Shown: piece by piece, positions 44,966 through 56,346 of the stretch
Layout: every line of letters begins with the position of its first letter
Numbering within the stretch: position 1 is the first letter of the stretch
NCBI RefSeq assembly: GCF_043290135.1
Contig: NC_134707.1
Location: 68,377,906-68,441,905, forward strand
Length of the DNA: 64,000 nt
Reading direction: 5' to 3'
DNA from: Rhipicephalus microplus
Lineage: Eukaryota > Arthropoda > Arachnida > Ixodida > Ixodidae
Translations under genes and position numbers: made by a program
Notes under the pieces: generated by a model
What the model was told of the DNA's origin: nothing
Database searches by the model: none
What the model saw: only the letters and a program-made list of their open reading frames with translations

Positions 44966-45835
44966 CATCGTTTCCCACTGTACGTGGGATCTGCCAGTTT
45001 TTTTATGTTCATATTGTCATCATAAATTTAGCATGAGCCCAAAAGCACGCTCCAAATATGGCTCATCAGATACTCAGCTATCTCTGTTCTGATAACTATA
45101 CTGCGCACAATCTTGAAATAACTTCTTAATAGACTTGGCCCTGTTTGACTATGAACTTAAGTGTAATTGCAGAAAGTATATTCATAAATACCCCCCAACT
45201 CCGTAGAGGTAAGCCAGCGAACCCAGCAGCTGTGGCCGAGGCGGCTCGTTTTGCAGCCAGAACCTTCGCGTCATGTTGTGCGCTTTCGCACAACTCTGTG
45301 CGTCAGGGTTCTTTCTATTTCCCCTGCTCTTACTCAGAGTAAACGACACGCGTCTGTACCGATGCCTATTTCATGGAAGGAAGAAAGAAGTAGCAGCAAA
45401 AAGAAATGCATAGAAGTAAACTAGTCCAGAAGGACTGCACAAGAGAAAGGCGTCGAACAATATTAAGGATGACGGTTGCTGACAATAGCGCTGCCTCTAA
45501 ACTCTGGGTCAAGAAAAAAAGGACACGAAAGGAGGCATCGTCACGTGTCGTATTGCCTGAGAAAGAGACATACTTGACGATGAGGCGGCGTGCGGAACGT
45601 AAGGCCAGTAAGTGATGAACGGAAGCCAGACGTGCCACAACTTCCGCTTGGACGCTTTTTTTTTACACAGACAGGGTACGCCGGCAACTAGTCAGAAACG
45701 GCTTTGCTACGAAAAAAGGCTGGTCATTTTATGAAGCCATGCTACGAATTTTCCATCGCAAATCGCTATTTGCCTCACCACTTTGCGTGCACCGAGGTTT
45801 CGTTTATACACAGTCAGTCAAATTACTATACCTAC
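44966..45835. other. No gene recognised
   Basis: Short frames on both strands near 45366-45640 have no domain. Confidence 0.35.
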
Positions 45836-45847
45836 CAGAGTGCCGTA

Positions 45848-46091
45848 GCCCCGCCGCGGTGGTCTAGTGGCTAAGGTACTCGGCTGCTGACCCGCAGGGC
45901 GCGGGTTCGAATCCCGGCTGCGGCGGCTGCATTTCCGATGGAGGCGGAAATGTTGTAGGCCCGTGTACTCAGATTTGGGTGCACGTTAAAGAACCCCAGG
46001 TGGTCTAAATTTCCGGAGCCCTCCACTACGGCGTCTCTCATAATCATATAGTGGTTTTGGGACGTTAAACCCCACATATCAATCAATCAAT
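45848..46091 (+). mobile_element. tRNA-headed SINE (Ruka-like), best-preserved copy
   Basis: The head carries an A-box-like TGGTCTAGTGGCTAAGG and a B box GGTTCGAATCCCGG, the RNA polymerase III promoter elements. The body ends with the tail CATATCAATCAATCAATCA. It is flanked by CAGAGTGCCGTA (45836-45847 and 46092-46103), a 12-bp target-site duplication. The head does not fold as a clean tRNA, so it is not a tRNA gene. Confidence 0.9.
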
Positions 46092-46101
46092 CAGAGTGCC
46101 G

Positions 46102-46103
<2 letters not shown>

Positions 46104-46145
<42 letters not shown>

Positions 46146-46147
46146 CA
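46104..46147 (+). repeat. (TA)n(TG)n microsatellite
   Basis: A TA run followed by a TG run immediately before the LTR-like segment starting at 46148. A second TA/TG run precedes the duplicate at 46469. Confidence 0.9.
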
Positions 46148-46428
46148 TGTGACGTGAGAAGGCAGGGGTGGTTAGGAGAAATAGCGGAGGAAGAAGTCAG
46201 AATGGAATTAACATGGGGTATGGACGTGGGCCGGGCATGTAGCGCGTAGACAGGATAACCGCTGGTCGTTAAGGGTAACTGACTGGATTCCTAGAGGAGG
46301 CAAGCGGGTTAGGGGGAGACAGAAGGTTAGGTGGGAAGATGAGATTAAGAAGTTTGCGGGTATAAATTGGCAGCAGCAGCAGCAAGCACAGGACCGGGTT
46401 AACTGGCGGAACATGGGAGAGGCCTTTG
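46148..46428 (+). repeat. Duplicate of 5' LTR segment plus RTE tail
   Basis: TGTGACGTGAGAAGGCAGGGG at 46148 starts the same LTR sequence as at 46469, and RTE 3' sequence replaces the rest from about 46220. It ends in a new (TA)n(TG)n run. It is a tandem duplicate of about 320 bp, diverged by small gaps. Confidence 0.75.
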
Positions 46429-46468
<40 letters not shown>

Positions 46469-46472
<4 letters not shown>

Positions 46473-46822
46473 ACGTAAGAAGGCAGGGGTGGTTAGGAGA
46501 AATAGACAGAATGGAATTCACATGGGGTATGGACGTGGGCCGGGCATGTAGCGCGTAGACAGGATAACCGCTGGTCGTTAAGGGTAACTGACTGGATTCC
46601 CAGAGAAGGCAAGCGGGTTAGGGGGAGACAGAAGGTTAGGTGGGCAGATGAGATTAAGAAGTTTGCAGGTATAAATTGGCAGCAGCAAGCACAGGACCGG
46701 GTTAACTGGCGGAACATGGGAGAGGCCTTTGTCCTGCAGTGGACGTAGTCAGGCTGCTGCTGCTGCTGCTGATGATGATGATAATGAGCCAGGCCACGTC
46801 GCCCATTCATCATAGCGTCACA
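46469..46822 (+). repeat. 5' LTR interrupted by an RTE fragment
   Basis: LTR sequence at 46469-46528 and 46786-46822 matches the two halves of 54749-54863 (GAGCCAGG.CACGTC.CCCA, then TAGCGTCACA). The intervening 46529-46785 is the RTE tail. Confidence 0.75.
46529..46785 (+). mobile_element. RTE LINE 3' fragment inserted in the LTR
   Basis: It matches the 3' end of the copy at 8550-8810 (GACAGGATAACCGCTGGTCG, then GAGGCCTTTGTCCTGCAGTGG) and ends in (CTG)n(ATG)n, the usual RTE tail. About 257 bp, 5'-truncated. Confidence 0.8.
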
Positions 46823-46950
46823 CGAGTCGACAGGATGAAGACCTCCCAGCCACTTCATCAGTGTCTCATCATCGATGGAGTTCTCCACAAGACACCCTGG
46901 CCATAAATCGACTACGGAATAATCTCCTAGCCGCACACAGCGACCAGCAC

Positions 46951-47460
46951 CATGACCGAATCATCGACCGATCTTCCCATCCCCAAGTACGCCGGAGCAG
47001 CGTACGATGCACCTGTACAGGACTGGTTCAACCTGTTCGAGCTCCACACAGCCGCTGCATCATTGTCGGAACGGGAGATGATCGCCAACTTTACCGACTA
47101 CGTCTCCGGTGAGGCCATCACATTCTACCTCACCCACATATTTCAAAACGCAAAACGATGAGTCATGGGAAAAGATAAAACAACAAGTGATCGTTTGGTT
47201 TAAAAAATACAATGATGACAACGACGAAGACTTGCTTGTAACCCACCATCCACAGACAACCGCACTCGGTCGTCTCAGTCAAAAGCAGCCTTCACGCATT
47301 GACCAACCTCCTGTTTTTCCGTCGCGTGGATCTTCGGTCGCTCACAACGCTCATCTCAGGTCTCACACGTTTACTATGGTCGGAGTAGAGCAGAAGAGCT
47401 CGCAGCGTACTCAGTTAAGCCCGGAACCTACAGTTCAGTTTCATGCGCCAGAATAACTCG
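46951..47460 (+). pseudogene. gag: Gag of the small LTR element, 5' part
   Basis: The frame begins MTESSTDLPIPKYAGAAYDA and contains DWFNLFELHTAAASLSERE, then GEAITFYLTHIF, the pattern of a retrotransposon Gag N-terminal half (cf. Pfam Retrotrans_gag). It ends at a stop near 47160. The next frame (47109-47456) continues with ESWEKIKQQVIVWFKKYND. The shift coincides with a 7-bp direct duplication CAAAACG (47144-47150 and 47151-47157). The rest of the gene lies beyond the LINE, from 53889. Confidence 0.7.
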
Positions 47461-47755
47461 CATCGTTCGTTGCACAGCAACACAGTCATTCCTAACTAGA
47501 ATCTGACCCAACCACGCCTATTGCGGTGTCGCCATTGAGAGCACAGCCATCTGAAAGCCCAAACACAGGAGGCTCGAAGAGAGAGAGAGAGAGAATAAAA
47601 TGAGGGAAAGGCAGGGAGGTTAACCAGAAAATGGAGCATCCGGTTTGCTACCCTGTATAGGGGAAGGGGGAATAGGGAAGAAAGATTGGAAAGAAAGCGA
47701 AGAGGGAAATAGACGCGCGCGAGAAAAAAAAGGAGGGGGGGGGGGAGCTGGGGTG

Positions 47756-49128
47756 CTACAGTCTGCACAATAGGCCGCTGCCACACAAAAAGTTCAGTAA
47801 GGCCTTCACTGATTTTCTGTGAGCACACAAATCATGTCGTCTTTCCAGCACTGATTGTTCAGACAAAGGTCTGTCGTCAAGGCGAGCTAACGCAGCAGCT
47901 AGTTGCCGTCTTTGCACGCTGTAACGAGGCCAGTGACAGAGAACGTGCTCTATAGTTTCATCGCTGCCGCAATGACCGCAAGCAGCACTGTCTTCCATGC
48001 CGATTCGGAAGGCGAAAGCTTTGGTGAAGGCGACACCAAGCCATAGTCGGCAAAGCACCGTTGTCTCGAGTCGGGAGAGTCCAGACGGAGGCCGGAGTCG
48101 ACGAGACGTGTCCAGTCTTCGCAGTCGCGTGTGCCGTAAGCACTCGGTGTTCCACAGGGATTTTAATTCTGCATTAGCGATTTTTCGGATGGTCATTGCA
48201 GCATCAGTCCTTGAAAATGGTATAGATTTTTCTTCACCATCTTCGTGTGCTGATCGGGCAGCTGCATCGGCATGTTCGTTGCCCAATATGCCGCAGTGAC
48301 TTGGAAGCGGCTGAAACGTGATTCTGTGTCCTTCGTCGAAGAGGTGGTGAAGCAGCTCTCTAATTTCCAGCACTAGTTGTTCATGAGGTCCCCGGCGTAA
48401 GGCGAATATCAAACACTGTAGTGCTGCCTTAGAGTCCGTGAACACGCTCCATTTCTTGGCTTCTTGGTGTTTAATGGCTTGAATTGCGCTACGTAGAGCA
48501 GCAAGTTCCGCAGCTGTCGATGATGCCTGGTGGGATAAACGAAACTTCACCGTTGTCGCTGTTGCAGGAAAGATCACCGACCCTGCAGACCCATCCACTT
48601 TAGTTGAAGCGTCAGTATATAGATGAGTATGGTCACTGTATTTCTCATATAACAAGAGAAGAGAAAGCTGCTTTAGCGCTGGAGACGAGAGCCGGGCTTT
48701 TGACCCTATGCCTGGAACCGTGAGTTCAACATATGCACAGGTCATACTCCATGGGGGAGTTGAAATCCTCGATGGAGTTGTATATCCCGTAGGAATGCGT
48801 GTGCGATATGACAAGACTGTCTGGCAAAATGAGGCACGAGGTCGGGCTTCTGGCAGTGAAGCTAGATGATGGGCAGGGGCACGAGTAAGATGCCTCACGT
48901 GTGCTCTGAGCACTTCCATCATGAGATGCGTCTTTAGCGGGTAGTCATTAGCGATCTCGATTGTCTCAGCTGTTGATGAACATCGCGGTAGCCCCGGACA
49001 AACTCGCAGAGCCATGGCCTGGATGCTTTCGAGAGTCCGAATGTTGGTTCTACAGGTGTTGGTCAACACAGGCAAACTGTAGCGCAAATAGCCAAGAAAA
49101 AGCGTCTTGTACAATTGCATCATTGCAT
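47756..49128 (-). pseudogene. LINE ORF2 C-terminal half: RNase H and Cys/His motif
   Basis: A 455-codon open frame. After a thumb-like region (YKTLFLGYLRYSLPVL) comes RNase H with HLYTDASTKVDG, TAAELAALRSAIQ, WSVFTDSKAALQ and LPSHCGILGNEHADAA, so the Asp, Glu, Asp, Asp catalytic set is kept. A C-terminal CGHCGSDETIEHVLCHW is the CCHC motif typical of such ORF2 proteins. The frame is intact but is cut off from the reverse transcriptase by the LINE at 49129-50054. Its open length suggests the host LINE is fairly young. Confidence 0.85.
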
Positions 49129-50054
49129 TTTTTTATTTATTGATACTGCGATCTTTTACAAGATCATAGCAGGGGTGGTACAAAACATAAACATAAACAT
49201 CAGTGGAAACAGGCAAACAAACACTCAAAAAAACAAATGTAATACAAACTTATGTAACTGATAGCTGCAGTGATTCTTCGAGACAAGAGAATCAACAAAA
49301 AGCAAGGTACAAACATAGATAACAATCATTTCTGCAGTGACTCTTCAAATGCAGACAATGTAATAAGGGTAACAACATCATTATCTAGATTGTTCCAATC
49401 CACGATAGTCCTCGGAAAAAAAGAATATTTGAAACAATTTGTTTGTTGCATCAATGGAGAGATAGTAAGATTGTGTCTCTGTCTTGTTCCGTAACCCAAT
49501 GAAAAGTGAACGATATGTGATGTGTCAACTGCATAGTGACCTTTTATTAACTGGAAAAGAAATTTTAAGCGCAATATTCGATTTTGGTCCGGAATGTTTG
49601 GGAATTTGCTTTTCAAGAGAAGTTTTGTAATTGAAGTAGGACCGTACGAGTTATAAATGAACCTAACAACCTTTTTTGCACCCTTTCAAGTTTTTGGATA
49701 TCAGTCTGAGTGAACGGGTCCCATATGACCACAGCATACTCCAGTATAGGACGGATAATGGCATTGTAAGCGAGGAGACGAATACTTGGTGTGGTTGATC
49801 TTAAAGAACGCCATAGGAAAAAAAAGTTTACGGAGAGATTTAGCTACTACAAAATCTATGTGCTTTGACCAGGATAGATTTTTTGTAATCCAGAGACCAA
49901 GGTACTTGTATTGAGTTACTTCTGACAGAATTGTATTGTTGGTGGAGTACTGGAACAAAAGAGGGTCTTTTTTAAGGGTAATTCTCATAAAAACTGTTTT
50001 AGCGAAATTAACAGGCATATGCCATTTGTCACACCACGAAATTACTTTTAGAAA
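49129..50054 (-). mobile_element. 5'-truncated LINE nested in the larger LINE
   Basis: On the minus strand it carries the end of a CR1/Jockey-like reverse transcriptase (TQYKYLGLWITKNLSWSKHI, later YSFFPRTIVDWNNL) and ends in AATAAATAAAAAAA at 49129. The 4-bp GCAT borders it on both sides (49125-49128 and 50055-50058). The reading frame of the host LINE is continuous across the point of insertion, which confirms the limits. 926 bp; it contains frameshifts. Confidence 0.85.
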
Positions 50055-52300
50055 GCATGTACAGAAGTCCCCCAGGTTTTTCCTCCGAGATACTTGAATA
50101 AGTTAGCAATTTCTGTCAGCCTCATCTTCAAGTGGGCCACATTTGGGCCCTAGCAGAGGTCTCTATCAATGAATACGCCTAGAAATCTGTGCGTCCTGAC
50201 ATATGTTATGACTTGGCCATCGATTGATACAGCGTATGGTCTCATTGGCTTTCGACTAAAAGCAATCAATGCACATTTCACTGGCGAGATTTTCAGACCC
50301 TGGTCCTTGAGGTACACTGATACAACGTCACAGCTTTGTGAAGTCTTGCGCCTACCTGAGGCCTTGTCACGCCAGATGTCCAGACGCAGATGTCGTCAGC
50401 GTACATGAATAACTTGACCACACTTGGTAATCGTTCTACAAAACCAATGAGAACGAGGTTGAAGAGGGTTGGACTCAAGACGCCACCTTGCGGGACTCCA
50501 CGATGCGTTGGGTGTTGGGAAGTTGGACCATCTGCAGTGTTCACAAACAAGGTCCGCCCTTGTAAATAACTGCGTGTCCAACAATACAGTTGCCCGCCTA
50601 GGCCCACTGACTCGATGGCTTCGAGGATGGCGTCATGTAGAACGTTGTCGTATGCTCCTTTTACGTCAAGGAACATAGCTGCAGATAATCGTTTACCTGC
50701 CTTTTGTTGCTGGACATATGTGATGAGATCTATAAAATTGTCGATCGCACATCGGTGAAGGCGAAAACCAGCCATGGCGTTCAGATATATCTCATAGTAT
50801 TCCAGGTACCATTCAAGCCTGGCCAAGATCATTCTCTCCATTACCTTTCCTACGCAACTTGAGAGTGCGATCGGTCGGTAAGAGGCAATGTCCAGGGGAG
50901 ATTTGCCAGGCTTAAGGATCGGTACCAAGCGGCTAATCTTCCAATCTTGCGGAACGACGCCAGCTTGCCAGGAATCGTTGAAGATGTTAAGGAGTGCTTC
51001 TCGTGCCCGTTTACCAAGGTTGCACAGCATCTTGTATGAGATGTCATCCGGGCCAGTTGACGACGACTTATTACATAATACGAGCGCCGCATCGAGCTCC
51101 TGTGATGTAAACGGTAGATCCATGCGTGGGTCCCGTGAGTGAGGGATATGATTCACTGTATGTAGGCTTGTGTACGCTGTCTGGCCCACGGTCATAGCGC
51201 AGAAATCTTCTGCTACCTCAATTTCATGCCGGCGATGAAAAAGTGCAAGGGCTTTGAAGGAAAAACGCTTCTCTGGAACAGAACGTAGGCCTCGCACAAT
51301 TCTCCATATCTGAGACAGTGGTTTATGAGGATCTAGCGACGCACAAAATTTCCTCCATCGTTGGGTGTCTAATTTGTCAAGGCGCCGTTGTATCTTCTTT
51401 TGGATGCGCCGGGCTGTCCGTAGATTGTCTGTGGAATTGGTGCGTCGGTATCGTCTTTCGGCACGACGGCGTATCGCAAGAAGTCGCTCCAGCTCGAGGT
51501 CATATTCAGAGTACTTCGAAGAGCATATTATTTTGCGCATAGTCGCATGTGCAGTTTCCTTAATAGCTTGCTGAAGACCATTGGATAGGCCTTCTTCACA
51601 AGCATCCTCAAGTTGAGTTTTGAACACACTACAATCTATTCTTTGTGTTGTGGTAGAGGAGTACGTGTTCGAAATACCTTTAATCTTCAGGTAAGTGGGG
51701 ATGTGGTCGCTTCCGTGTGTTTCAAGGTCCAAAAACCACTTTACCCGTGTAGCAAATCGGCGTGAAACAAAGGACAAATCAAGGCAGCTGCTATATGTAG
51801 TGCCTCGTAAAAACGTAGGACTGGCGTCATTCAGAAGGACGAGACCATGGCTGGAAACCAATGATGCTAGACGTCGTCCCGTTGAATTAAGCCTTGACCT
51901 TCCCCAGATGGGATTATGCGCATTGAAATCCCCGGTGATAACCCACGGACCCGGATGTGCCCTTAGTATGCCGTCTAGTTTGTTGGCGTCGAAATGACTT
52001 GACGGGGATATATACACGCCTAGAAGTGCGAATGTCACCTTTCCTTTTTTAACAGACAAGCACACATACTGATTGCCGTCGTGAGGTTGCACTGGCTGGA
52101 CGACGTAAGTAAGCTCCCGGCGAATAAATACAACAACCTTGGTACTTTCGATGTCACTTGAAGAGAAAAATGACTCGTAGCCGGATAATCTGATTGGGTG
52201 CGATAATTTCGGTTCACATATAATCATGATAGGAAATCGGTACACATGAACAAACTGGCGAAAATCAGATATGCGAGATCTCAGACCTCTTGCGTTTCAC
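50055..52300 (-). pseudogene. LINE ORF2: endonuclease and reverse transcriptase
   Basis: The open frame 52245-50293 (650 codons) has the endonuclease (IICEPKL, VITGDFNAHNPIWG, HGSDHIPTYL) and the reverse transcriptase (RLVPILKPGKSP, YRPIALSSCVGKVMERM, FLDVKGAYDNV, GVPQGGVLSPTLFN and FMYADDI with the YADD box). Sequence upstream of the first ATG continues in frame beyond a TGA at 52297-52299. Downstream a one-base frameshift near 50335 ends the frame. The next part (FLGVFIDRDLC) has a stop at 50150-50152, and the ORF is then broken by the nested LINE at 50054. The enzyme would nick DNA and copy the element RNA. Confidence 0.9.
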
Positions 52301-52360
52301 TGAAAAATCGACGCTTCTCTGACCTCCTCACGGAACGACTTGTGATTGTCGGCCATGGCT

Positions 52361-53835
52361 TTACTGGAGGCTTGCAAGGACCGGACTCAGCGCGTCCAGC
52401 ACCAGTAGGCCGCTCTTAGCAGTTGGCGTATCGATGCTTGTCAGAAGGCTTCTGATGACACTCACAATGGATCGCAGCATAGGAATAACTTGACGATCTG
52501 CTTTTGGAGCCTCGTCATCAGCAGCATTGGCTTTCACTGGGAGCAGAGAGCGGAAAGGCTGTTCGGAAGGCCGTGCGTTCGCAAGCACCGGCCAGTCTTC
52601 AGGGGAGAGAGGCTTCACCGGTGGAGGTATTCTTGTACTCTCTGGCTTTCTACTGGATGTTGACGGTGGTGTAGACCGAGGTGGTGCATGAATATCACCA
52701 TGACTGGAGCGCTTCCGTCGGTGGCGACGTCGACGCCGGATTTTCTGTGAAGCTTCTCTATGGGTGGAGTTATCCCTGACCATTTCTTTCAGGATACCCA
52801 TTTCTTTCTTGAGTCTTGGGCATTCCTTAGACGTGGCCTCATGCGTACCTCGACAATTGCCGCACCTATAAGTTGTTGCACAACAGGTGTCTACCGTGTG
52901 CGCCTCCGCGCACCGGGGGCATACGGTGGAGTTCACACAGATGCCCACGACATGACCGATCTTGAAACACTTGTGGCACTGAAGCGGCTTTGGGACAAAA
53001 TGCCGTACCACATGCCGGAAATGTCCCACCTTGACGTGCGTAGGGATTGAGTCGCCCTCAAAGACTATCTTAACGCAGCGGCTGTTCCCGAGGCGGCTTA
53101 TATGCTTAATGACCACTCCTTCGTACGCCGGTTTTATCAGAACGGGTAGATCCGTGTTTGGGATTGCCAAGTCAATGTCGTAAATGACACCTGCAGTGCA
53201 GGTCCTAGTCATCGGCTCGTACTGCTCGTACAACCGCTCGTACTTTGACTCGGCTCGTACAACCGCTCGTACTTTGACATCTCCAAACTCTGTCATCATT
53301 CGAAGCTTCTCCAGCGTGTCTGCATGTGTTGTGTCAACGGCTAAAACGTTCTTACGTGTGTTTAGCTGGACCTCTTTGATTTCATTCTGTGCTATTCCCT
53401 CAAGAACATTGGAAATGGCTTGCCTGTTCAATTTTCGAAGGCTGGCGGAAGGATCCACGGGCATGAAGAGAATGGTATGCGGCCAGCGTTCACTCCTTGC
53501 CTTGACGGTTGACGTGCTTGCTGGTGATGACGTCTTGATGAGCCTCCTTTTGGTCTTGCGGCTCATCACAGACACGAAGCTGCCATCTGATGAGTCGTCG
53601 CCGTCGACTGAGTAGATGTCCGTGTCTTCACTGGAGCTCGTTTCCTTGCGGAGCTTACAATTGTTGAGCTGTAGCCAGATGGGCCAGCAGTTCGTTCTTC
53701 GTCCATGGGCACGAAAGCAGGAGCATCTCTTGAGCCGTCGATGGTGATGGACCATGAGCCTTGAGCCACAGAAGAGCTTGAGGGCGCTGACATTTGACCA
53801 CGTGGGCCTGTAGAAGTCGCCGCTGCCATCGCCAC
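52361..53835 (-). pseudogene. LINE ORF1 with three zinc knuckles, one frameshift
   Basis: The likely start is the ATG at 53835 (MAMAAATSTGPRG), whose frame runs to 53566. Similarity to a Gag-like ORF1 continues from about 53665 in the frame open to 52361, so one frameshift lies near 53665. The second frame has an acidic Ser-rich stretch, a core, then CHKCFKIGHVVGIC, CPRCAEAHTVDTC and CGNCRGTHEATSKEC, three knuckles as in I/R1-type ORF1. A basic RRRRRHRRKR patch and a Pro-rich tail follow. It would bind the element RNA. Confidence 0.85.
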
Positions 53836-53888
53836 AAGGCGGGACGCAGAGAGCGTCCCAGGAATCGTGGAAAATCGTGAAAATCGTG

Positions 53889-54748
53889 GAGGCTCGGAAG
53901 CAACTCTTACAGGTTGCCAGGTGCCAGAAGCCTACGCAATGAATGCTGTCGCAGGCGCTTTGATGTTTCTCCTGTCAAATCTGTTGTACCAACGTCACTG
54001 CCTGAAAAGCGGTACAACAGCCCACAGACTACCAGCTGCCGACAGGAAACTACATCAATTTGTAAAGAAAACCGGCATGATGTTCAAGAAGCACTACCAC
54101 CTCAGTAGGTCCTAATACAACCACAGCAACGCCGGCAAAAGTGAGTCCAAGGATTAGAGACACTCCAGCGGATACACCAACAATGACAATGACGCAAAGC
54201 GAGCCTCTTAAAGCAAACTCAAGACGTGAGGCATATACGCACAAGGTATCGGCGCCACAAACGCATTTGGCACAAGAGATCAAGACTGCGCCGATGATTA
54301 CAGCTCCGAAACCACAGAAAACGACGAAAGAGACGAAAATGCATCATCTGTGCAACGCAGAGACTAAGACACCATCGCACTCGCAAACTGGAAGCACACC
54401 GTCTGTTCCCGCCGCAGCAAACAATTCGACGCCTTCGACATCCGAACCTGAAATGCTACAGGGACTCTTAACCTTGTCCGTTCCTCGCAAGAACTCAACC
54501 AATGTCATCACCAGTGCAGATATCCATGGTGTGCTTATGCCATCCAGGACGCAACAGTCAGCCTCGCCCACCAGAACTCCAGCACTTACCGGACTGCTGC
54601 ACTCTCCTGTGAAGCTATAGTGTGTTTACAGTAACTTCCTGGGACATGGACGATCTTCCCTTTATGACAATGTTCACTTTTAAGCCGTGCATGCTCAGTT
54701 TTAATTTCTGTTTGTCTGACGTGACCTCTTTCGGGGGGAGGGGAGTCC
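53889..54748 (+). pseudogene. gag: Gag continuation and Thr/Pro/Ser-rich region of the small LTR element
   Basis: The gag reading frame that stops at the LINE border near 47577 resumes here (EATLTGCQVPEA), which supports the insertion model. Frames then break. The open frame 54141-54620 (159 codons) is rich in Thr, Ser, Pro and Lys without a domain. The last 120 bases lead to a purine tract and the 3' LTR. No protease or reverse transcriptase motif is present. Confidence 0.6.
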
Positions 54749-55076
<328 letters not shown>

Positions 55077-55148
55077 TAGGAGCAAAGGTGATGCGCTTCC
55101 GCTGATATATATTTTTTTATCATATCATCATAATCCAACCAGACGCGC

Positions 55149-56125
55149 TTGGTAGACCGAATACTGCACTCAGAAAGGAAGCGTAAATCGGACACGGAAA
55201 TAACGAAGTGTCTGGCACAGAGATACCTCCCTTTGAACACAACCCGGCCTCCTTCTGGCTACGCGCAATACACGGGATCACCAGCCTTCGAATTGGACAA
55301 GCCCTTCCAGGAAGCAGAGGTCCGCACCATCTTAAACAATCTTAATGGTAACTCCAGCCCGGGCCCGGATGGCATTACAAACAAGACACTACGCAATTTA
55401 GACGATGACTCTGTCACCTACCTCAACAAAAACATCAATCGTATTTGGGAGACGGGAACTTTCCTTGAGCAATGGAAAAGGGTGTCGGCTATTCTCATAC
55501 CTAAACCTGGCTGGAGTCCCAGTTTTAGCAACTTACGACCCATTTCACTGACGTCCTTTATAGGCAAGGTCGCCGAGCATGTCATCAACGATTGAATATC
55601 AAAGCACATAGAGAAGACTAACCTGTTTCCGTACAACATGGTAGGTTTTAGACCACACCTATCCACTCAGGACGTCATGAAAATGCTGAAACATCACATC
55701 ATAGATCAGGAGACAAAAGACGTTAGAGCTATTCTCGGTCTTGATCTCGAAAAGGCCTTTGACAATGTCTCGCACTCCCACATACTTGCCTCAATCTGTT
55801 CTCTCAACTTAGGAGCCAACTTTCACAAGTTCACCAGCTCGTTCCTCAGGAATAGAAAAACCACTATACAGCTTGGGGATCTCAAGTCTGAGCCCTACGA
55901 TCTCGGTTCCTTCGGCACCCCGCAGGGCTCAGTCGTCTCCCCACTGCTTTTTAACATTGCAATGTGCGGCCTTGCTGCAAAGCTCTCAAACCAAGAAGGC
56001 ATCAAGTTCGTCATCTACGCGGACGACATCACCATATGGAGTGTCGGTGGCTCGAAGGGCTTTGTGGAGAGCTCCCTTAAAGAGGTGGTAGGCTGTGTTG
56101 AAGTCTACATAAATGATATGAGCCT
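55149..56125 (+). pseudogene. LINE reverse transcriptase, part before the SINE
   Basis: The frame carries GNSSPGPDGITNKTLRN, VSAILIPKPG, LRPISLTSFIGKVAEHV, LGLDLEKAFDNVSHSH, GTPQGSVVSPLLFN and FVIYADDITIW, so reverse transcriptase motifs are in order with an intact YADD box. A single in-frame TGA at 55593-55595 breaks it, and the SINE cuts it after VEVYINDMSL. The same frame is open on both sides of the stop. Confidence 0.9.
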
Positions 56126-56346
56126 GATTGATATGTGGGGTTTAACGTCCCAAAACCACTATATGATTATGAGAGACGCTGTAGTGGAGTGCTCCGGAAA
56201 TTTAGACCACCTGGGGTTCTTTAACGTGCACCCAAATCTGAGCACACGGGCCTACAACATTTCCGCCTTCATCGGAAATGCAGCCGCCGCAGCCGGGATT
56301 CGAACCCGCGCCCTGCGGGTCAGCAGCCGAGTACCTTAGCCACTAG
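56126..56346 (-). mobile_element. tRNA-headed SINE inserted in the LINE
   Basis: It is flanked by a perfect 14-bp target-site duplication AATGATATGAGCCT (56112-56125 and 56347-56360). In minus orientation the head has GGTTCGAATCCCGG and the tail CCACATATCAATCA. It is slightly shorter than the copy at 45848 because the extreme 5' end is missing. Confidence 0.95.

Larger units (their letters stand above)
47577..53887 (-). mobile_element. I-like LINE with two ORFs and RNase H, near full length
   Basis: It reads on the minus strand: ORF1 (53835-52361), endonuclease plus reverse transcriptase (52300-50100) and RNase H (49123-47756), then a 3' end with a (CT)n run at 47581. The 9-bp sequence GGAGGCTCG occurs at both borders (47568-47576 and 53888-53896), a target-site duplication. 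RNase H downstream of reverse transcriptase points to the I superfamily (I, LOA, R1 or similar). It is interrupted by a truncated LINE at 49129-50054. Confidence 0.85.

Noticed and set aside
45848..45925. Possible tRNA gene
   Set aside because: A-box and B-box sequences are present, but the anticodon arm does not form properly and the segment is continuous with a SINE body and tail.
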